A DNA stretch of 64,000 bases from NCBI RefSeq assembly GCF_017798005.1, contig NZ_CP072548.1:620001-684000 (forward strand), in the 5' to 3' direction. Below are positions 1 through 9,840 of the stretch, in pieces. Origin of the DNA: Aggregatibacter sp. 2125159857. Lineage in GTDB: Bacteria > Pseudomonadota > Gammaproteobacteria > Enterobacterales > Pasteurellaceae. A program made the position numbers and the translations under genes. Under the pieces are notes generated by a model. It did no database searches. It was not told where the DNA came from and saw only the letters and a program-made list of their open reading frames with translations. The stretch's first letter is position 1; every line of letters begins with the position of its first letter.

Positions 1-43
1 TAGAGTAAACACACAAATTATACTTATTTATCGGAGTTTTTTT

Positions 44-1396
44 ATGTCTCATCTTTCAGTCGCTAAATTCGGTGGCACCAGCGTCGCCAACTACCCCGCC
101 ATGCAATCTTGCGCCAACATCGTGATTGCAGATCCCAATACTCGCGTTGTTGTCCTGTCTGCTTCCGCCGGTATCACCAACTTATTGGTCGCCTTAGCAA
201 ACGGTTGTGAAGAACCGGAACGCAATAAATTGCTGAATGAAGTCCGTCAAATTCAAGAAAACATTTTGACAGAATTAAAAGACGACAGTCGCGTGCGTCC
301 AAAAATCGAAGCCTTATTAGCCAATATCACCTCATTGGCGGAAGCCGCGAATTTAGCCACCTCCTTGGCATTAACCGATGAATTAATCAGTCATGGTGAA
401 ATGATGTCTTCCTTGATTTTTGTGGAAGTGTTGCGTGAATTACAAATTGAAGCCACTTGGTTGGATGTGCGTACTATTGTTGCCACCAACAGCCATTTCG
501 GCAAAGCCGCACCAAACGATGAACAAACGCGTCAAAACTGCGATAACCTCTTGAAACCGTTAATCGAACGCGGTGAGTTAGTCATTACCCAAGGTTTTAT
601 CGGGCGTGATGAACAAGGTAAAACGACCACCTTAGGACGTGGCGGTAGCGACTATTCTGCTGCCCTACTTGCTGAAGTGCTCAATGCGCAAGATGTGTTA
701 ATTTGGACGGATGTTGCCGGCATTTACACCACCGATCCTCGCATCGTGCAAACTGCACAACGCATTGATACCATGAGTTTTTCCGAAGCTGCCGAAATGG
801 CAACCTTCGGTGCGAAAGTGTTGCACCCGGCAACCTTACTACCGGCAGTGCGTAGCAATATCCCGGTCTATGTCGGTTCCAGCAAAGCGCCACAAGACGG
901 CGGTACTTGGGTAACTCGCAATCCGCAACCTCGTCCGATATTCCGTGCAATTGCCCTACGTCGTGACCAAACCCTGCTCACACTCTCCAGCTTAAATATG
1001 TTGCACGCCCAAGGTTTCTTAGCGAATATCTTTACCATTTTAGCAAAACACAAAATTTCCGTAGATACCATTACCACATCGGAAGTCAGTGTCGCATTAA
1101 CCTTGGATAAAACCGGATCGGCATCTTCCGGTGCAAGCTTGTTATCAGAAGAATTACTCCGTGAATTAAGTGAATTTTGCACCGTGAAAGTGGATGTGGG
1201 TTTATCTTTAATTGCGTTAATTGGCAATGAGTTACATACAGCCTCTGGTGTTGCCAAACGGATTTTGGAAACCTTAGATGCGTATAATATCCGCATGATC
1301 AGCTATGGTGCCAGCACCAACAACATTTGCTTATTAGCTGACAGCGATAAGGCCGATAATATTGTTCGAGTCTTACATCGCTCTTTGTTTGAGTAA
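44..1396 (+). CDS. lysC: Aspartokinase III, lysine-sensitive
   Basis: This enzyme phosphorylates aspartate to aspartyl-4-phosphate, the first step towards lysine, threonine and methionine. The 450-residue protein has the amino-acid kinase opening KFGGTSV at residues 8-14 and a C-terminal third, from about residue 310, that fits tandem ACT domains which bind lysine for feedback control. E. coli LysC is 449 residues and there is no fused homoserine dehydrogenase, so ThrA and MetL are excluded. The start has CGGAG seven bases upstream. Only 43 bases of leader are visible, so a lysine riboswitch, common upstream of lysC, cannot be judged. Confidence 0.93.
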   Translation: MSHLSVAKFGGTSVANYPAMQSCANIVIADPNTRVVVLSASAGITNLLVALANGCEEPERNKLLNEVRQIQENILTELKDDSRVRPKIEALLANITSLAEAANLATSLALTDELISHGEMMSSLIFVEVLRELQIEATWLDVRTIVATNSHFGKAAPNDEQTRQNCDNLLKPLIERGELVITQGFIGRDEQGKTTTLGRGGSDYSAALLAEVLNAQDVLIWTDVAGIYTTDPRIVQTAQRIDTMSFSEAAEMATFGAKVLHPATLLPAVRSNIPVYVGSSKAPQDGGTWVTRNPQPRPIFRAIALRRDQTLLTLSSLNMLHAQGFLANIFTILAKHKISVDTITTSEVSVALTLDKTGSASSGASLLSEELLRELSEFCTVKVDVGLSLIALIGNELHTASGVAKRILETLDAYNIRMISYGASTNNICLLADSDKADNIVRVLHRSLFE

Positions 1397-1470
1397 AACG
1401 TATGAAAAAATGACCGCACTTTGCGGTCTCCGTTGGAAAAAACTCACGTCTGTTTGATGTGGTTAAAGGG

Positions 1471-1502
1471 GAGAAGATGAGATGTCATTTTCTCCTCTTT
1501 TC
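1471..1502. terminator. Hairpin between convergent lysC and murJ
   Basis: A 10-bp stem (1471-1480 with 1485-1494, one G-U pair) has a four-base loop and is followed by CTCTTTTC. It can serve both converging genes. A second small hairpin built on an uptake sequence lies at 1412-1428 (GACCGCA/TGCGGTC) but lacks a T tract. Confidence 0.5.
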
Positions 1503-1523
1503 ATTGGATTTAGCGGTGTTTTC

Positions 1524-3104
1524 TCACTGATTTAGCTCTTTTACTAAGAGGTGTTGTTTACGCAGCCCCAAGACCAGCAACATGCCTCCATAAACAATCG
1601 CCGCTAAAACAATCAGCCAGGCGAGCCAATGCACACGGGTAAGAAAAGTCATAGCATTCCATTCGATCAAGCTTGGGCTGTTATACCAAACTAACAGTCC
1701 CATCATGGCGGCAGCGCACAAAACTTTCAGAAAAAACACCGCACTTTGACGGCTGAAATGATAGATGTTTGCTTTCGCCAAGCCACGATAAAGCAGATAG
1801 GCATTTAAGGTTGCCGACATAGCAGAGGCAATGGCCAAACCCACATAGCTAAACGGAATGGCTAAGACATTGAATGCCATGTTGCTCACCATGGCGATGA
1901 TGCCGATTTTCACCGGCGTTTTGGTATCTTGGCGGGCGTAATAACCGTTGGCCAAAATCTTGATTAACATGAAGCTCAGAAGCCCTGCGTTAAAGCCCCA
2001 CAGGGAATAAGAGGCGGCCTGAACATCGTTAAAGGTAAAGCTACCGCGCATAAACAGCACGAGCAACATCGGTTGCGCCAACACGGCAATGCCGATCATG
2101 GCAGGCACGCCGAGCAATAAAATCATGCGAACGCCCCAGTCCACTGTGTTGCGAAAATCCACCGCACTTTTGGCATTATCGTCACGATTCACATGGTGGC
2201 GGGCAAGGGTCGGCAAAATCACCGTAGAAATGGCGATACCGAACAACCCAAGAGGAAACTCTAACAAGCGGTCGGAATAATACAGCCAGCTGATGGAGCC
2301 TGTCATTAAAAAACTGGCGATAAAGGTATCAAGGAGCAAGTTGATTTGGCTCACGGAAACACCGAATAAGGCGGGGATCATCAGCATGCGGATTTTCTTC
2401 ACGCCTTCGTCATGCCACGCCCATTTGGGCTTCACTAATAATTTGGCTTGATATAAGAAAGGCAGTTGAAACAAAAATTGTAATAAACCGCCGAGAAAGA
2501 TCCCGATAGCCAAGCCTAAATCCGGATTTTCCAACTGCGGTGCCAACCAAAGTGCGGTGGCAATCATGGCAATATTGAGCAACACCGGCGAGAACGACAT
2601 CACGCCGAATTTGCCGATGGTATTCAGAATTGCGCCGGACAGCGCAACAAAGGTCACAAACCATAAATAAGGAAAGGTGATTTTGAGCAATAACGAGGCT
2701 TGCGTGAATTTTTCCGCATTTGGCCCGTCATTCAGCCAATCCACAAACCAACCCGTGCCAAAAATGGCCGCGACCACTGGCGAGCCGATCATCGCCAATA
2801 ACGTAACGACCGTGACCAAACCGCCCAACGTGCCGGACACTTTGCCAATAAATTCGCGGGTTTTGGATAAATCACCGGATTTTTGATATTCCGCCAACAC
2901 CGGCACAAACGCTTGTGAAAACGCCCCTTCGGCGAATAATCGACGGAGAAAATTAGGAATACGATTGGCGAACAAAAACACATCCGCCGCTGCACCGGCA
3001 CCGATTAAATTAGCAATCACTACATCGCGAACCAAGCCTAATACGCGCGAAACAAGCGTCATCCCACTCACGATAATGCCGGATTTTAATAATCTTTTAC
3101 TCAA
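1524..3104 (-). CDS. murJ: Lipid II flippase MurJ
   Basis: MurJ (MviN) flips lipid-linked peptidoglycan precursor (lipid II) across the inner membrane. The 526-residue protein is hydrophobic throughout, consistent with the 14 membrane helices of the MOP superfamily. Its N-terminal stretch SGMTLVSRVLGLVRD and the following AGAAADVFLFANRIPN are typical of MurJ. It converges on lysC and is divergent from rpsT, an arrangement also seen in related genomes. The C-terminus ends shortly after the last helix. No anomaly was seen. Confidence 0.95.
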   Translation of the reverse strand: MSKRLLKSGIIVSGMTLVSRVLGLVRDVVIANLIGAGAAADVFLFANRIPNFLRRLFAEGAFSQAFVPVLAEYQKSGDLSKTREFIGKVSGTLGGLVTVVTLLAMIGSPVVAAIFGTGWFVDWLNDGPNAEKFTQASLLLKITFPYLWFVTFVALSGAILNTIGKFGVMSFSPVLLNIAMIATALWLAPQLENPDLGLAIGIFLGGLLQFLFQLPFLYQAKLLVKPKWAWHDEGVKKIRMLMIPALFGVSVSQINLLLDTFIASFLMTGSISWLYYSDRLLEFPLGLFGIAISTVILPTLARHHVNRDDNAKSAVDFRNTVDWGVRMILLLGVPAMIGIAVLAQPMLLVLFMRGSFTFNDVQAASYSLWGFNAGLLSFMLIKILANGYYARQDTKTPVKIGIIAMVSNMAFNVLAIPFSYVGLAIASAMSATLNAYLLYRGLAKANIYHFSRQSAVFFLKVLCAAAMMGLLVWYNSPSLIEWNAMTFLTRVHWLAWLIVLAAIVYGGMLLVLGLRKQHLLVKELNQ

Positions 3105-3292
3105 AACGAATTACTCTGAATGATAAAATTTGCCTAATTGTATAGAAATTTCGTTTTTACGCTATATTCTAAGGGAAAAAACTGTTAAAATCCCGCGCAC
3201 ATCGTTTGTGTGAGCCCATTTAGGAAGCACTTGTTAAGAATAACGATGCTTACTTTCGGTTGTGTCTCACCGAAATCAAAACAAAATCCCCG

Positions 3293-3321
3293 TTGACAAA
3301 AGTACAAGAAATCGGCATATT
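3293..3321 (+). promoter_or_regulatory. Probable sigma-70 promoter of rpsT
   Basis: TTGACA at 3293-3298 and CATATT at 3316-3321 are separated by 17 bases. Transcription would begin near 3328, about 45 bases before the rpsT start. The -35 box is a perfect consensus. Confidence 0.65.
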
Positions 3322-3373
3322 TACGCCCCTATTTTGTCACTATTAACTAACAGAAATTTTTAGGAGTTTGACC

Positions 3374-3637
3374 TTGGCTAATATCAAGTCAGCAAAAAAA
3401 CGCGCGGTTCAATCTGAAAAACGCCGTCAACACAACGCAAGCCAACGCTCTATGATGCGTACTTACATCAAAAAAGTTTATGCGCAAGTCGCAGCGGGCG
3501 AAAAAGCAGCAGCTGAAGCCGCATTCGTTGAAATGCAAAAAGTTGTTGACCGCATGGCTTCTAAAGGCTTAATTCACGCTAACAAAGCAGCAAACCACAA
3601 ATCTAAATTAGTTGCACAAATCAAAAAATTAGCTTAA
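3374..3637 (+). CDS. rpsT: 30S ribosomal protein S20
   Basis: S20 is a small basic primary-binding protein of the 30S subunit. The product starts [10 protein letters not shown] after the initiator and is 87 residues, the usual length. I place the start at the TTG at 3374 rather than the earlier in-frame TTG at 3368: TAGGAG at 3361-3366 is then seven bases away and the N-terminus matches the family. E. coli rpsT also starts with UUG, which is linked to its autogenous translational control. It is monocistronic, with a strong promoter upstream and a terminator directly downstream. Confidence 0.96.
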   Translation: MANIKSAKKRAVQSEKRRQHNASQRSMMRTYIKKVYAQVAAGEKAAAEAAFVEMQKVVDRMASKGLIHANKAANHKSKLVAQIKKLA

Positions 3638-3661
3638 TTTTTGCCTTTTTATGATTAAAGA

Positions 3662-3690
3662 AAAACCGCTCATTTGAGCGGTTTTTTGTT
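3662..3690 (+). terminator. Rho-independent terminator of rpsT
   Basis: AAAACCGCTC (3662-3671) pairs with GAGCGGTTTT (3676-3685) around a four-base loop, followed by a T-rich run. Confidence 0.85.
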
Positions 3691-3715
3691 TTACTTTTTG
3701 GATAGGACGAGAAGT

Positions 3716-3756
3716 AAAGTGCGGTGAAAAAACACGTCATTTTTCAACCGCACTTT
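3716..3756. terminator. Inverted uptake-sequence pair, probable terminator of the MFS gene
   Basis: AAAGTGCGGTGAAAAA (from 3716) and TTTTTCAACCGCACTTT (3740-3756) form a long stem built from two opposed copies of the DNA uptake sequence. It sits just past the end of the leftward transporter gene. Confidence 0.6.
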
Positions 3757-3763
3757 CATCACA

Positions 3764-4990
3764 TTAATGTAACTCTTTGCCTTTTAATTCCGGCACTAAA
3801 CACACCGTGGCTAACATATCAATGACATAAATTACGGCTAAAAAGGCAATAGCGGTTTGGAAGGAATATGCGGAAACCACTGCGCCCACCGCTACCGGGC
3901 CAAAGCCGCCCACAGCACGTCCTAAGTTAAACAACACGTTTTGTGCGGTGGCGCGTGCTTGTGTCGGATAGGCTTCTGCCATTAAAGCGCCGTAGCCACC
4001 CATCATGCCGTTAACAAACATCCCTAAGAATGCTCCGGCAATTAACATGGTATTCGGATCCGTTAATTGAGAATAGGCGATGATACTGACGACCGCCCCG
4101 GCTTGGAACAATAGAAAACTTGGTTTACGCCCAATATGATCGGCCAAACGCCCGAAAATCCAAATGCCCGCCATCATGCCGCAAACAGTCACTGCCGTCC
4201 ATACACCGGATTTCGTCAAGCTGAAGCCAAGTTGTTTGGAGAGAAAATTTGGCATCCAAATCATAATGCCGTAATAACCGAAGTTTTGTACGGAGGTAAG
4301 GATGACCACGCCCAAACTGACTTTGGCGGTGGCTTTATCTTTCACTAATAACTTGAATGACTCCAATTTAGATGCCCAACGGTTTGTTGGCTTTGGAAGT
4401 GCGGTCTGTTTTTGCACAAAAATTTCAGGCTCATGCAAACGGGCACGTAAATACCACGCGACAAATGCAGGGAAGATGCCTACCACAAACATGCCACGCC
4501 AACCGATTTGTGGCAATAATAATGGGGTTAACAATGCCGCGCCTAACACACCAACCTGCCAGCCAAGCGCCACATAAGAAGCCGCTTTGGCGCGGTGACG
4601 TGCTGGCCAAGCTTCTGCCGCCAACGCCATACCAATCCCGAACTCACCGCCTAAACCGATACCGGCAATGGTGCGATAAATCAGTAAATCCCAATAACCT
4701 TGCGCCAATGCACATAAACCGGTGAATACCGCAAAAAGAATGATCGTCCACGTTAACACGCGCACACGGCCATATTTATCACTTAATGCACCGAAAACTA
4801 TGCCACCGAAAACAGCACCAACCAATGTCCAAGTTACTAAAGAACCGCCTTGCGCTGGGGTTAACCCCAAATCGGCAGATATGGCACTTAACATAAAACC
4901 GAGGATAAGAAGATCGAAACCGTCCATCGCATAGCCGACGGCAGAGCCTAGCAAGGCTTTCCAGCCATAGCTATTTACTTTTGTAGTCAT
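3764..4990 (-). CDS. MFS transporter, metabolite:proton symporter type
   Basis: This is a 408-residue inner-membrane protein with about 12 hydrophobic segments. The cytoplasmic loop after helix 2, GALSDKYGRVRVLT (about residues 67-80), is the conserved MFS motif A, and a related GRLADHIGRKPSF follows in the second half. The sequence resembles the sialate/aromatic-acid:H+ symporter group of the MFS. No neighbour hints at a substrate, so I leave it unnamed. It is alone between rpsT (convergent) and yihI (divergent). Confidence 0.82.
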   Translation of the reverse strand: MTTKVNSYGWKALLGSAVGYAMDGFDLLILGFMLSAISADLGLTPAQGGSLVTWTLVGAVFGGIVFGALSDKYGRVRVLTWTIILFAVFTGLCALAQGYWDLLIYRTIAGIGLGGEFGIGMALAAEAWPARHRAKAASYVALGWQVGVLGAALLTPLLLPQIGWRGMFVVGIFPAFVAWYLRARLHEPEIFVQKQTALPKPTNRWASKLESFKLLVKDKATAKVSLGVVILTSVQNFGYYGIMIWMPNFLSKQLGFSLTKSGVWTAVTVCGMMAGIWIFGRLADHIGRKPSFLLFQAGAVVSIIAYSQLTDPNTMLIAGAFLGMFVNGMMGGYGALMAEAYPTQARATAQNVLFNLGRAVGGFGPVAVGAVVSAYSFQTAIAFLAVIYVIDMLATVCLVPELKGKELH

Positions 4991-5217
4991 GTTGAATTGT
5001 CCTTCTGTTACTCACAGGTAACATTTAAAGTTTATAAAGATGTGATTTTTTAGCTTGCAGAAAACAAGGCCAAAAAATTGTGCGCTAGTTTACTGCTTTT
5101 TAAGAAAATTTCAATGAATGGCATGATAAAATCGGTAGAAGATTTGGCGTTCCTCTCGTTAAATTTCTTACACGGTGGTACAATCGCCGCTTAATTTTAT
5201 TCGCTAAGAGATACGTT

Positions 5218-5778
5218 ATGTCCCGTCAGAAAAAGACCCGTCGCGTGACGGATATTATGCCGACCCGCAAAACCGATAAAAAACCGACCGCACCACGTTC
5301 AGGTCGTCAGTCAACGCGTTATGAACTTGATGCAAAGGCGCGTGAAGAGAAGAAAAAACGTAAACACAAAGGATTAGCCTCAGGTTCCCGCCATAGTGCG
5401 GTGAATGCGAAAGCCGAAAATCAAGCATTGGAGATGAAAGATCCGCGCATTGGTAGTCGTAAAAAAGTACCGTTGATCGTGGAATTCGTCAATAAACCGG
5501 AAAAAGGGCAACGTATTCCAATACCACAAACCGAATCAAAAGCGCCATTGGATCCAATGATAGAATTGACGCAATTGGAAAATAATGAATGCTTAAATCA
5601 CTTATTGGATCAACTGGAAGAAGGCAAGCAATTGGCTCTTAAAGATCAGCAATTTGTGGATGAGTGCTTGGCGCGAGTCGCGCAATTAATGGAAGAATTA
5701 GGTATTGTGGAAGACGAGGAAAACGCCGAAGATTTATACCGCACTTTTGAGACAATCAACATTAACCAATTCAAATAA
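5218..5778 (+). CDS. yihI: Der GTPase-activating protein YihI
   Basis: YihI stimulates GTP hydrolysis by Der, the essential 50S-assembly GTPase, and is thought to delay ribosome maturation early in growth. The 186-residue product has the family's split composition: a very basic, disordered N-terminal half (RQKKTRR at the start, then KKKRKHKG near residue 45) and an acidic, leucine-rich C-terminal half. It opens a three-gene run with a DUF2489 gene (14-base gap) and hemN, so co-transcription is likely. Confidence 0.88.
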   Translation: MSRQKKTRRVTDIMPTRKTDKKPTAPRSGRQSTRYELDAKAREEKKKRKHKGLASGSRHSAVNAKAENQALEMKDPRIGSRKKVPLIVEFVNKPEKGQRIPIPQTESKAPLDPMIELTQLENNECLNHLLDQLEEGKQLALKDQQFVDECLARVAQLMEELGIVEDEENAEDLYRTFETININQFK

Positions 5779-5792
5779 ACCCGTTAGTTATT

Positions 5793-6227
5793 ATGTGGAA
5801 GACAGTGTTATTGCTTGTGGCAGTTTGTATCATTGTGGGGATGATAGGCTATGCCACCTATTTACTGCTTGCCTTGCAAAAGCAAAAAAAGGCGTTGCAA
5901 CAAGCTCGTCGAAACCGAATCAATCGTATTAAGGAAAGCATCGAAATCATTGCCAAAGCCATGCTGAATGGCGATTGCAATCTTTCCGAGGGCGTGTTGC
6001 GTCTGAAAATGCTATTAGAGCCGGTGGGAATGAGCATTAAAAACCATGTTACCATGCTGCAGTTATATGAAGTGGTTGAAACGATGCCGACACATGAGGC
6101 GCGCAAAGCATTAAAAAAGAACGAACGTATGCGTTTAGATTTGCAACGTGAAAGTGCTGAAGCGGCACTTGAAAAAAACATTAAGTTGGAGTTACATCAG
6201 CTATTGGCTGATATTGAAAAATTATAA
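5793..6227 (+). CDS. DUF2489 family membrane-anchored protein
   Basis: This is a 144-residue protein with one N-terminal membrane helix (about residues 3-27), followed by a basic patch (QKKALQQARRNR) and a helical soluble domain. It matches the DUF2489 family found beside yihI and hemN in gamma-proteobacteria. Its function is unknown. The tight spacing to both neighbours suggests an operon link with either ribosome-assembly control or haem synthesis, but the sequence does not say which. Confidence 0.72.
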   Translation: MWKTVLLLVAVCIIVGMIGYATYLLLALQKQKKALQQARRNRINRIKESIEIIAKAMLNGDCNLSEGVLRLKMLLEPVGMSIKNHVTMLQLYEVVETMPTHEARKALKKNERMRLDLQRESAEAALEKNIKLELHQLLADIEKL

Positions 6228-6247
6228 AAAATATTGGGAGAAATTTA

Positions 6248-7615
6248 ATGTCTGAGATTATTTGGGATTTGGCATTAATTCAGAAATATAATCAATCCGG
6301 TCCGCGTTATACGTCTTATCCGACAGCATTGGAGTTTAATGAACATTATACGAACGAGGATTTTATCGCGGCTACACAGCGTTATCCTGACCGCCCGCTG
6401 TCTTTATATGTACACATTCCGTTTTGTCATAAACTTTGTTATTTCTGTGGTTGTAATAAGGTCATTACCCGCCATCAACATAAAGCGGATATCTATTTAG
6501 ATTTTCTTGAAAAAGAGATTAAAGCGCGGTCGAAATTATTTACAAACCGAGTGGCAACCCAAGTGCATTGGGGTGGTGGCACACCGACCTATTTAACGGA
6601 AGCTCAATCGGCACGTTTAATGAATATGCTACGTGAACACTTCAAGATCGCTGACAATGCAGAAGTGAGTATTGAAATGGATCCGCGTGAAATTGAGCTT
6701 TCTATGCTGGACCATTTGCGCAACATTGGTTTCAACCGTATTAGTATGGGCGTGCAAGATTTCAATAAAGACGTGCAAAAAGCGGTGAATCGCGAGCAAG
6801 ATGAGGCATTTGTCAATGCTTTATTGGTGCGCGCCCGTGAGTTGGGTTTCCAATCGACTAATTTGGATTTAATTTACGGTCTTCCGTTGCAAACCGTAGA
6901 AAGTTTTATGTTCACATTGCAAAAAGTGATTGAGCTCAATCCTGATCGTCTCAGTGTGTTTAACTATGCCCACCTGCCTAGTCGTTTTGCCGGTCAGGCG
7001 AAAATTAAAGAATGGCAATTACCTAAGCCGGAAACCAAGCTGGAAATTTTGCAAAAAACCATCGAAACCTTGGGCAATGCCGGCTATAAATTTATCGGTA
7101 TGGATCACTTTGCGAAACCGGATGATGAGCTTGCCATTGCACAGCAAAAAGGCATTTTGCATCGTAATTTCCAAGGTTACACCACACAGGAAGAATGCGA
7201 TTTGCTGGGATTGGGTGTGTCGGCTATTAGCTTGTTAGGCGACACCTACGCACAAAACCAAAAAGATCTGAAAACTTATTATGCCCATGTGGAGGAAAAT
7301 GGCATTGCCTTACACAAAGGCTTGGCGATGACAGAAGAAGATTGCCTGCGTCGTGATGTGATTAAACAATTAATTTGTAACTTTAAATTAGCGTATGCGC
7401 CATTAGAAAAACAGTACAACATTAACTTTAAACAACACTTTGCAGAAGATTTAGCGTTGCTAGCGCCTTTGGCAGCCGACGGTTTATTAGAGATTGGCGA
7501 TGAACAAATTGTCGTTTCTCCGAAAGGCCGTTTGTTGATTCGTAATATTTGTTTGTGTTTTGACACTTACTCTCGCGTACAAGCCAAGCAACAGCAATTC
7601 TCGCGGATTATTTAA
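6248..7615 (+). CDS. hemN: Oxygen-independent coproporphyrinogen III oxidase
   Basis: This radical-SAM enzyme decarboxylates coproporphyrinogen III to protoporphyrinogen IX without oxygen, in the cytoplasm. The 4Fe-4S ligands are visible as C60, C64 and C67 (CxxxCxxC), with C69 completing the HemN-type motif. The SAM-contact segment HWGGGTPTYL follows. At 455 residues it matches E. coli HemN (457), and the N-terminal QKYNQSGPRYTSYPTA marks true HemN rather than HemW. GGGAG lies upstream of the ATG. Confidence 0.96.
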   Translation: MSEIIWDLALIQKYNQSGPRYTSYPTALEFNEHYTNEDFIAATQRYPDRPLSLYVHIPFCHKLCYFCGCNKVITRHQHKADIYLDFLEKEIKARSKLFTNRVATQVHWGGGTPTYLTEAQSARLMNMLREHFKIADNAEVSIEMDPREIELSMLDHLRNIGFNRISMGVQDFNKDVQKAVNREQDEAFVNALLVRARELGFQSTNLDLIYGLPLQTVESFMFTLQKVIELNPDRLSVFNYAHLPSRFAGQAKIKEWQLPKPETKLEILQKTIETLGNAGYKFIGMDHFAKPDDELAIAQQKGILHRNFQGYTTQEECDLLGLGVSAISLLGDTYAQNQKDLKTYYAHVEENGIALHKGLAMTEEDCLRRDVIKQLICNFKLAYAPLEKQYNINFKQHFAEDLALLAPLAADGLLEIGDEQIVVSPKGRLLIRNICLCFDTYSRVQAKQQQFSRII

Positions 7616-7640
7616 GAAAAGCCGACATCGTATTTCCGGC

Positions 7641-7668
7641 TTGCTTTTTGCCGGGAAAAGAGTAAAAT
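7641..7668 (+). promoter_or_regulatory. Candidate promoter of the rpsP operon
   Basis: TTGCTT (7641-7646) and TAAAAT (7663-7668) lie 16 bases apart, about 110 bases before rpsP. It overlaps the right arm of a weak 6-bp hairpin (AAGCCG/CGGCTT) that could end the hemN transcript. Confidence 0.4.
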
Positions 7669-7776
7669 CCACAGGCTTTTTGTCTATATATACAGAGAAA
7701 AAAGTAAGTTTAACTCTCATTTAACTTTCGATATTTGAGGGTTTTCTTTTTGTAATTAAATTATTAGAGGAAGGTT

Positions 7777-8025
7777 ATGGTAACCATTCGTTTATCTCGT
7801 GGCGGAGCTAAAAAACGCCCATTTTACCAAATCGTAGTTGCTGACAGCCGTTCACCACGTGACGGTCGTTTCATTGAGCGTGTGGGTTTCTTCAATCCAA
7901 TCGCACAAGGCAATGCAGAACGTGTTCGTATCAATTTAGACCGTGTTAACCACTGGGTTAGCCAAGGTGCTTCATTGTCTGATCGCGTTGCGACTTTAGT
8001 AAAAGAAGCGCAAAAAGCTGCGTAA
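7777..8025 (+). CDS. rpsP: 30S ribosomal protein S16
   Basis: This 82-residue S16 has the family opening [20 protein letters not shown] and the [15 protein letters not shown] segment. It is the first gene of the conserved rpsP-rimM-trmD-rplS operon for ribosome assembly and tRNA modification. GAGGAAGG precedes the ATG closely. Confidence 0.97.
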   Translation: MVTIRLSRGGAKKRPFYQIVVADSRSPRDGRFIERVGFFNPIAQGNAERVRINLDRVNHWVSQGASLSDRVATLVKEAQKAA

Positions 8026-8049
8026 TTTTACTTTTTTGAGGTGGTGAAT

Positions 8050-8577
8050 ATGCAACAACAAAGAATCGAAACTGTCGGCAAATTAGGTTCGACTTATGGT
8101 ATTCGCGGTTGGTTACGTATTTACTCATCCACAGAACAAGCTGAAAGTATCTTTGATTATCAACCTTGGTTTTTGAAAATCAAAGGGCAGTGGCAGCCAA
8201 TCGAACTGGAAAACTGGCGTCATCATAATCACGAACTGATCGTTAAATTAAAAGGCGTGGATGATCGTGAAGCGGCGCAAATTCTGTCTAATGTGGAAAT
8301 CGGTGTCGATTTATCGGTATTTCCGCAACTAGAAGAAGGAGATTACTACTGGCACGATTTAATCGGTTGTGCGGTGGTGAATTTGGAAGGTTATGCCATG
8401 GGAACCGTAACCGAAATGATGGAAACCGGTTCCAATGATGTATTGGTGGTAAAAGCCAACGTAAAAGATGCTTTCGGAAAACAAGAGCGGTTAATTCCGT
8501 TCTTGTATGAACAAGTAGTTAAAAGAGTCGATCTCGCCACTAAAACAATTACAGTGGATTGGGACGCTGGTTTCTAA
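8050..8577 (+). CDS. rimM: 16S rRNA processing / 30S maturation protein RimM
   Basis: RimM binds S19 and helps mature the 30S head. The product carries the N-terminal RimM fold ([18 protein letters not shown]) and a C-terminal PRC-barrel (about residues 95-170) ending in VDWDAGF. I prefer the ATG at 8050 over the in-frame GTG at 8041: the sequence GAGGTGG just upstream is the ribosome site and would be consumed by the earlier start. The product is 175 residues. Confidence 0.95.
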   Translation: MQQQRIETVGKLGSTYGIRGWLRIYSSTEQAESIFDYQPWFLKIKGQWQPIELENWRHHNHELIVKLKGVDDREAAQILSNVEIGVDLSVFPQLEEGDYYWHDLIGCAVVNLEGYAMGTVTEMMETGSNDVLVVKANVKDAFGKQERLIPFLYEQVVKRVDLATKTITVDWDAGF

Positions 8578-8641
8578 TCTCAGGTATGCCGTAGCGCTTT
8601 GCGGTAACATTAACATAAGGCTCAAAAGTTAAGGCTAAATT

Positions 8642-9391
8642 ATGTGGATTGGGGTAATAAGTCTGTTCCCTGAAATGTTTAAAGCAATTACGGAATACGG
8701 GGTAACCGGCAGGGCTGTTAAGCAAAACCTGTTACAAGTGCGGTGCTGGAATCCAAGAGATTTTACGCACGATAAGCATAAAACCGTGGATGATCGTCCT
8801 TATGGCGGAGGTCCAGGTATGCTGATGATGGTGCAACCGTTAAAGGATGCTATTGATTCGGCAAAAGAAGTCGCAGGTGAAGGTGTGAAAGTGATTTATC
8901 TCTCGCCGCAAGGTCGTAAACTCGATCAACAAGGCGTAGAGGAATTAGCGCAGAATCAGAAGTTGATTTTGTTATGCGGCCGCTACGAAGGCATTGACGA
9001 GCGTTTGATTGAAACGGTTGTTGATGAAGAATGGTCGGTAGGTGATTATGTCCTCACTGGTGGTGAATTGCCGGCAATGACGTTAATTGATGCAGTTGCC
9101 CGATTTATCCCAGGTGTGCTTGGTAAACAAGCTTCCGCCGAGGAAGATTCGTTTGCCGACGGATTACTGGATTGCCCGCATTATACGCGCCCTGAAGTGC
9201 TTGACGGATTAACTGTGCCCCCCGTGCTGATGTCGGGACACCATGAAGAAATTCGTAAATGGCGATTAAAACAATCGTTATTGAGAACATGGTTACGACG
9301 CCCTGAGCTACTGGAAGGCCTAGCTCTGACTGACGAACAACGTAAGCTGTTAAAACAGGTGAAAGCCGAATATAACAGTAAACTCAGTTAA
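8642..9391 (+). CDS. trmD: tRNA (guanine37-N1)-methyltransferase
   Basis: TrmD uses SAM to methylate G37 next to the anticodon, preventing +1 frameshifting. The 249-residue protein has the SPOUT knot signatures: [15 protein letters not shown], then [15 protein letters not shown], and the C-terminal [14 protein letters not shown]. It starts [13 protein letters not shown] as in other TrmD proteins. It is third in the rpsP operon. An uptake sequence lies inside the 5' part (near 8738), tolerated in frame. Confidence 0.97.
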   Translation: MWIGVISLFPEMFKAITEYGVTGRAVKQNLLQVRCWNPRDFTHDKHKTVDDRPYGGGPGMLMMVQPLKDAIDSAKEVAGEGVKVIYLSPQGRKLDQQGVEELAQNQKLILLCGRYEGIDERLIETVVDEEWSVGDYVLTGGELPAMTLIDAVARFIPGVLGKQASAEEDSFADGLLDCPHYTRPEVLDGLTVPPVLMSGHHEEIRKWRLKQSLLRTWLRRPELLEGLALTDEQRKLLKQVKAEYNSKLS

Positions 9392-9415
9392 TTCTAGGAT
9401 CAAAAAGGATCAAAA

Positions 9416-9766
9416 ATGTCTAACATCATTAAACAACTTGAACAAGAACAATTAAAACAAAACGTACCAAGCTTCCGTCCAGGTGACACATTAGAAGTGA
9501 AAGTATGGGTTGTTGAAGGTAGTAAGCGTCGTTTGCAAGCATTCGAAGGCGTGGTTATTGCAATTCGTAACCGTGGCTTGCATTCTGCATTCACCCTACG
9601 CAAAATCTCTAACGGTGTTGGTGTTGAGCGTGTATTCCAAACTCACTCTCCGGCAGTGGATAGCATCGTAGTGAAACGTAAAGGTGCGGTACGTAAAGCG
9701 AAACTTTACTACTTACGCGCACTTTCCGGTAAAGCAGCTCGTATTAAAGAGCGTTTAGGCGAATAA
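9416..9766 (+). CDS. rplS: 50S ribosomal protein L19
   Basis: L19 lies at the 30S-50S interface. It is 116 residues, begins [15 protein letters not shown], and contains [13 protein letters not shown] and the basic tail [12 protein letters not shown], all typical. It is the last gene of the rpsP operon. Its transcript probably ends at the hairpin about 20 bases downstream. Confidence 0.97.
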   Translation: MSNIIKQLEQEQLKQNVPSFRPGDTLEVKVWVVEGSKRRLQAFEGVVIAIRNRGLHSAFTLRKISNGVGVERVFQTHSPAVDSIVVKRKGAVRKAKLYYLRALSGKAARIKERLGE

Positions 9767-9785
9767 TTTCGTATATTTAGAAGAA

Positions 9786-9840
9786 TCTGCACGCGAAACG
9801 TTAGATAACATAAGTAACGGACTAAGGTGCAGATTTTTTT
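9786..9840 (+). terminator. Long-loop terminator of the rpsP operon
   Basis: AATCTGCAC (9786-9794) pairs with GTGCAGATT (9829-9837), followed by a T run. The 34-base loop is long for an intrinsic terminator and contains a smaller imperfect pairing. Confidence 0.65.

Noticed and set aside
1..43. Lysine riboswitch upstream of lysC
   Set aside because: Only 43 bases are visible, too few to show or exclude the aptamer.
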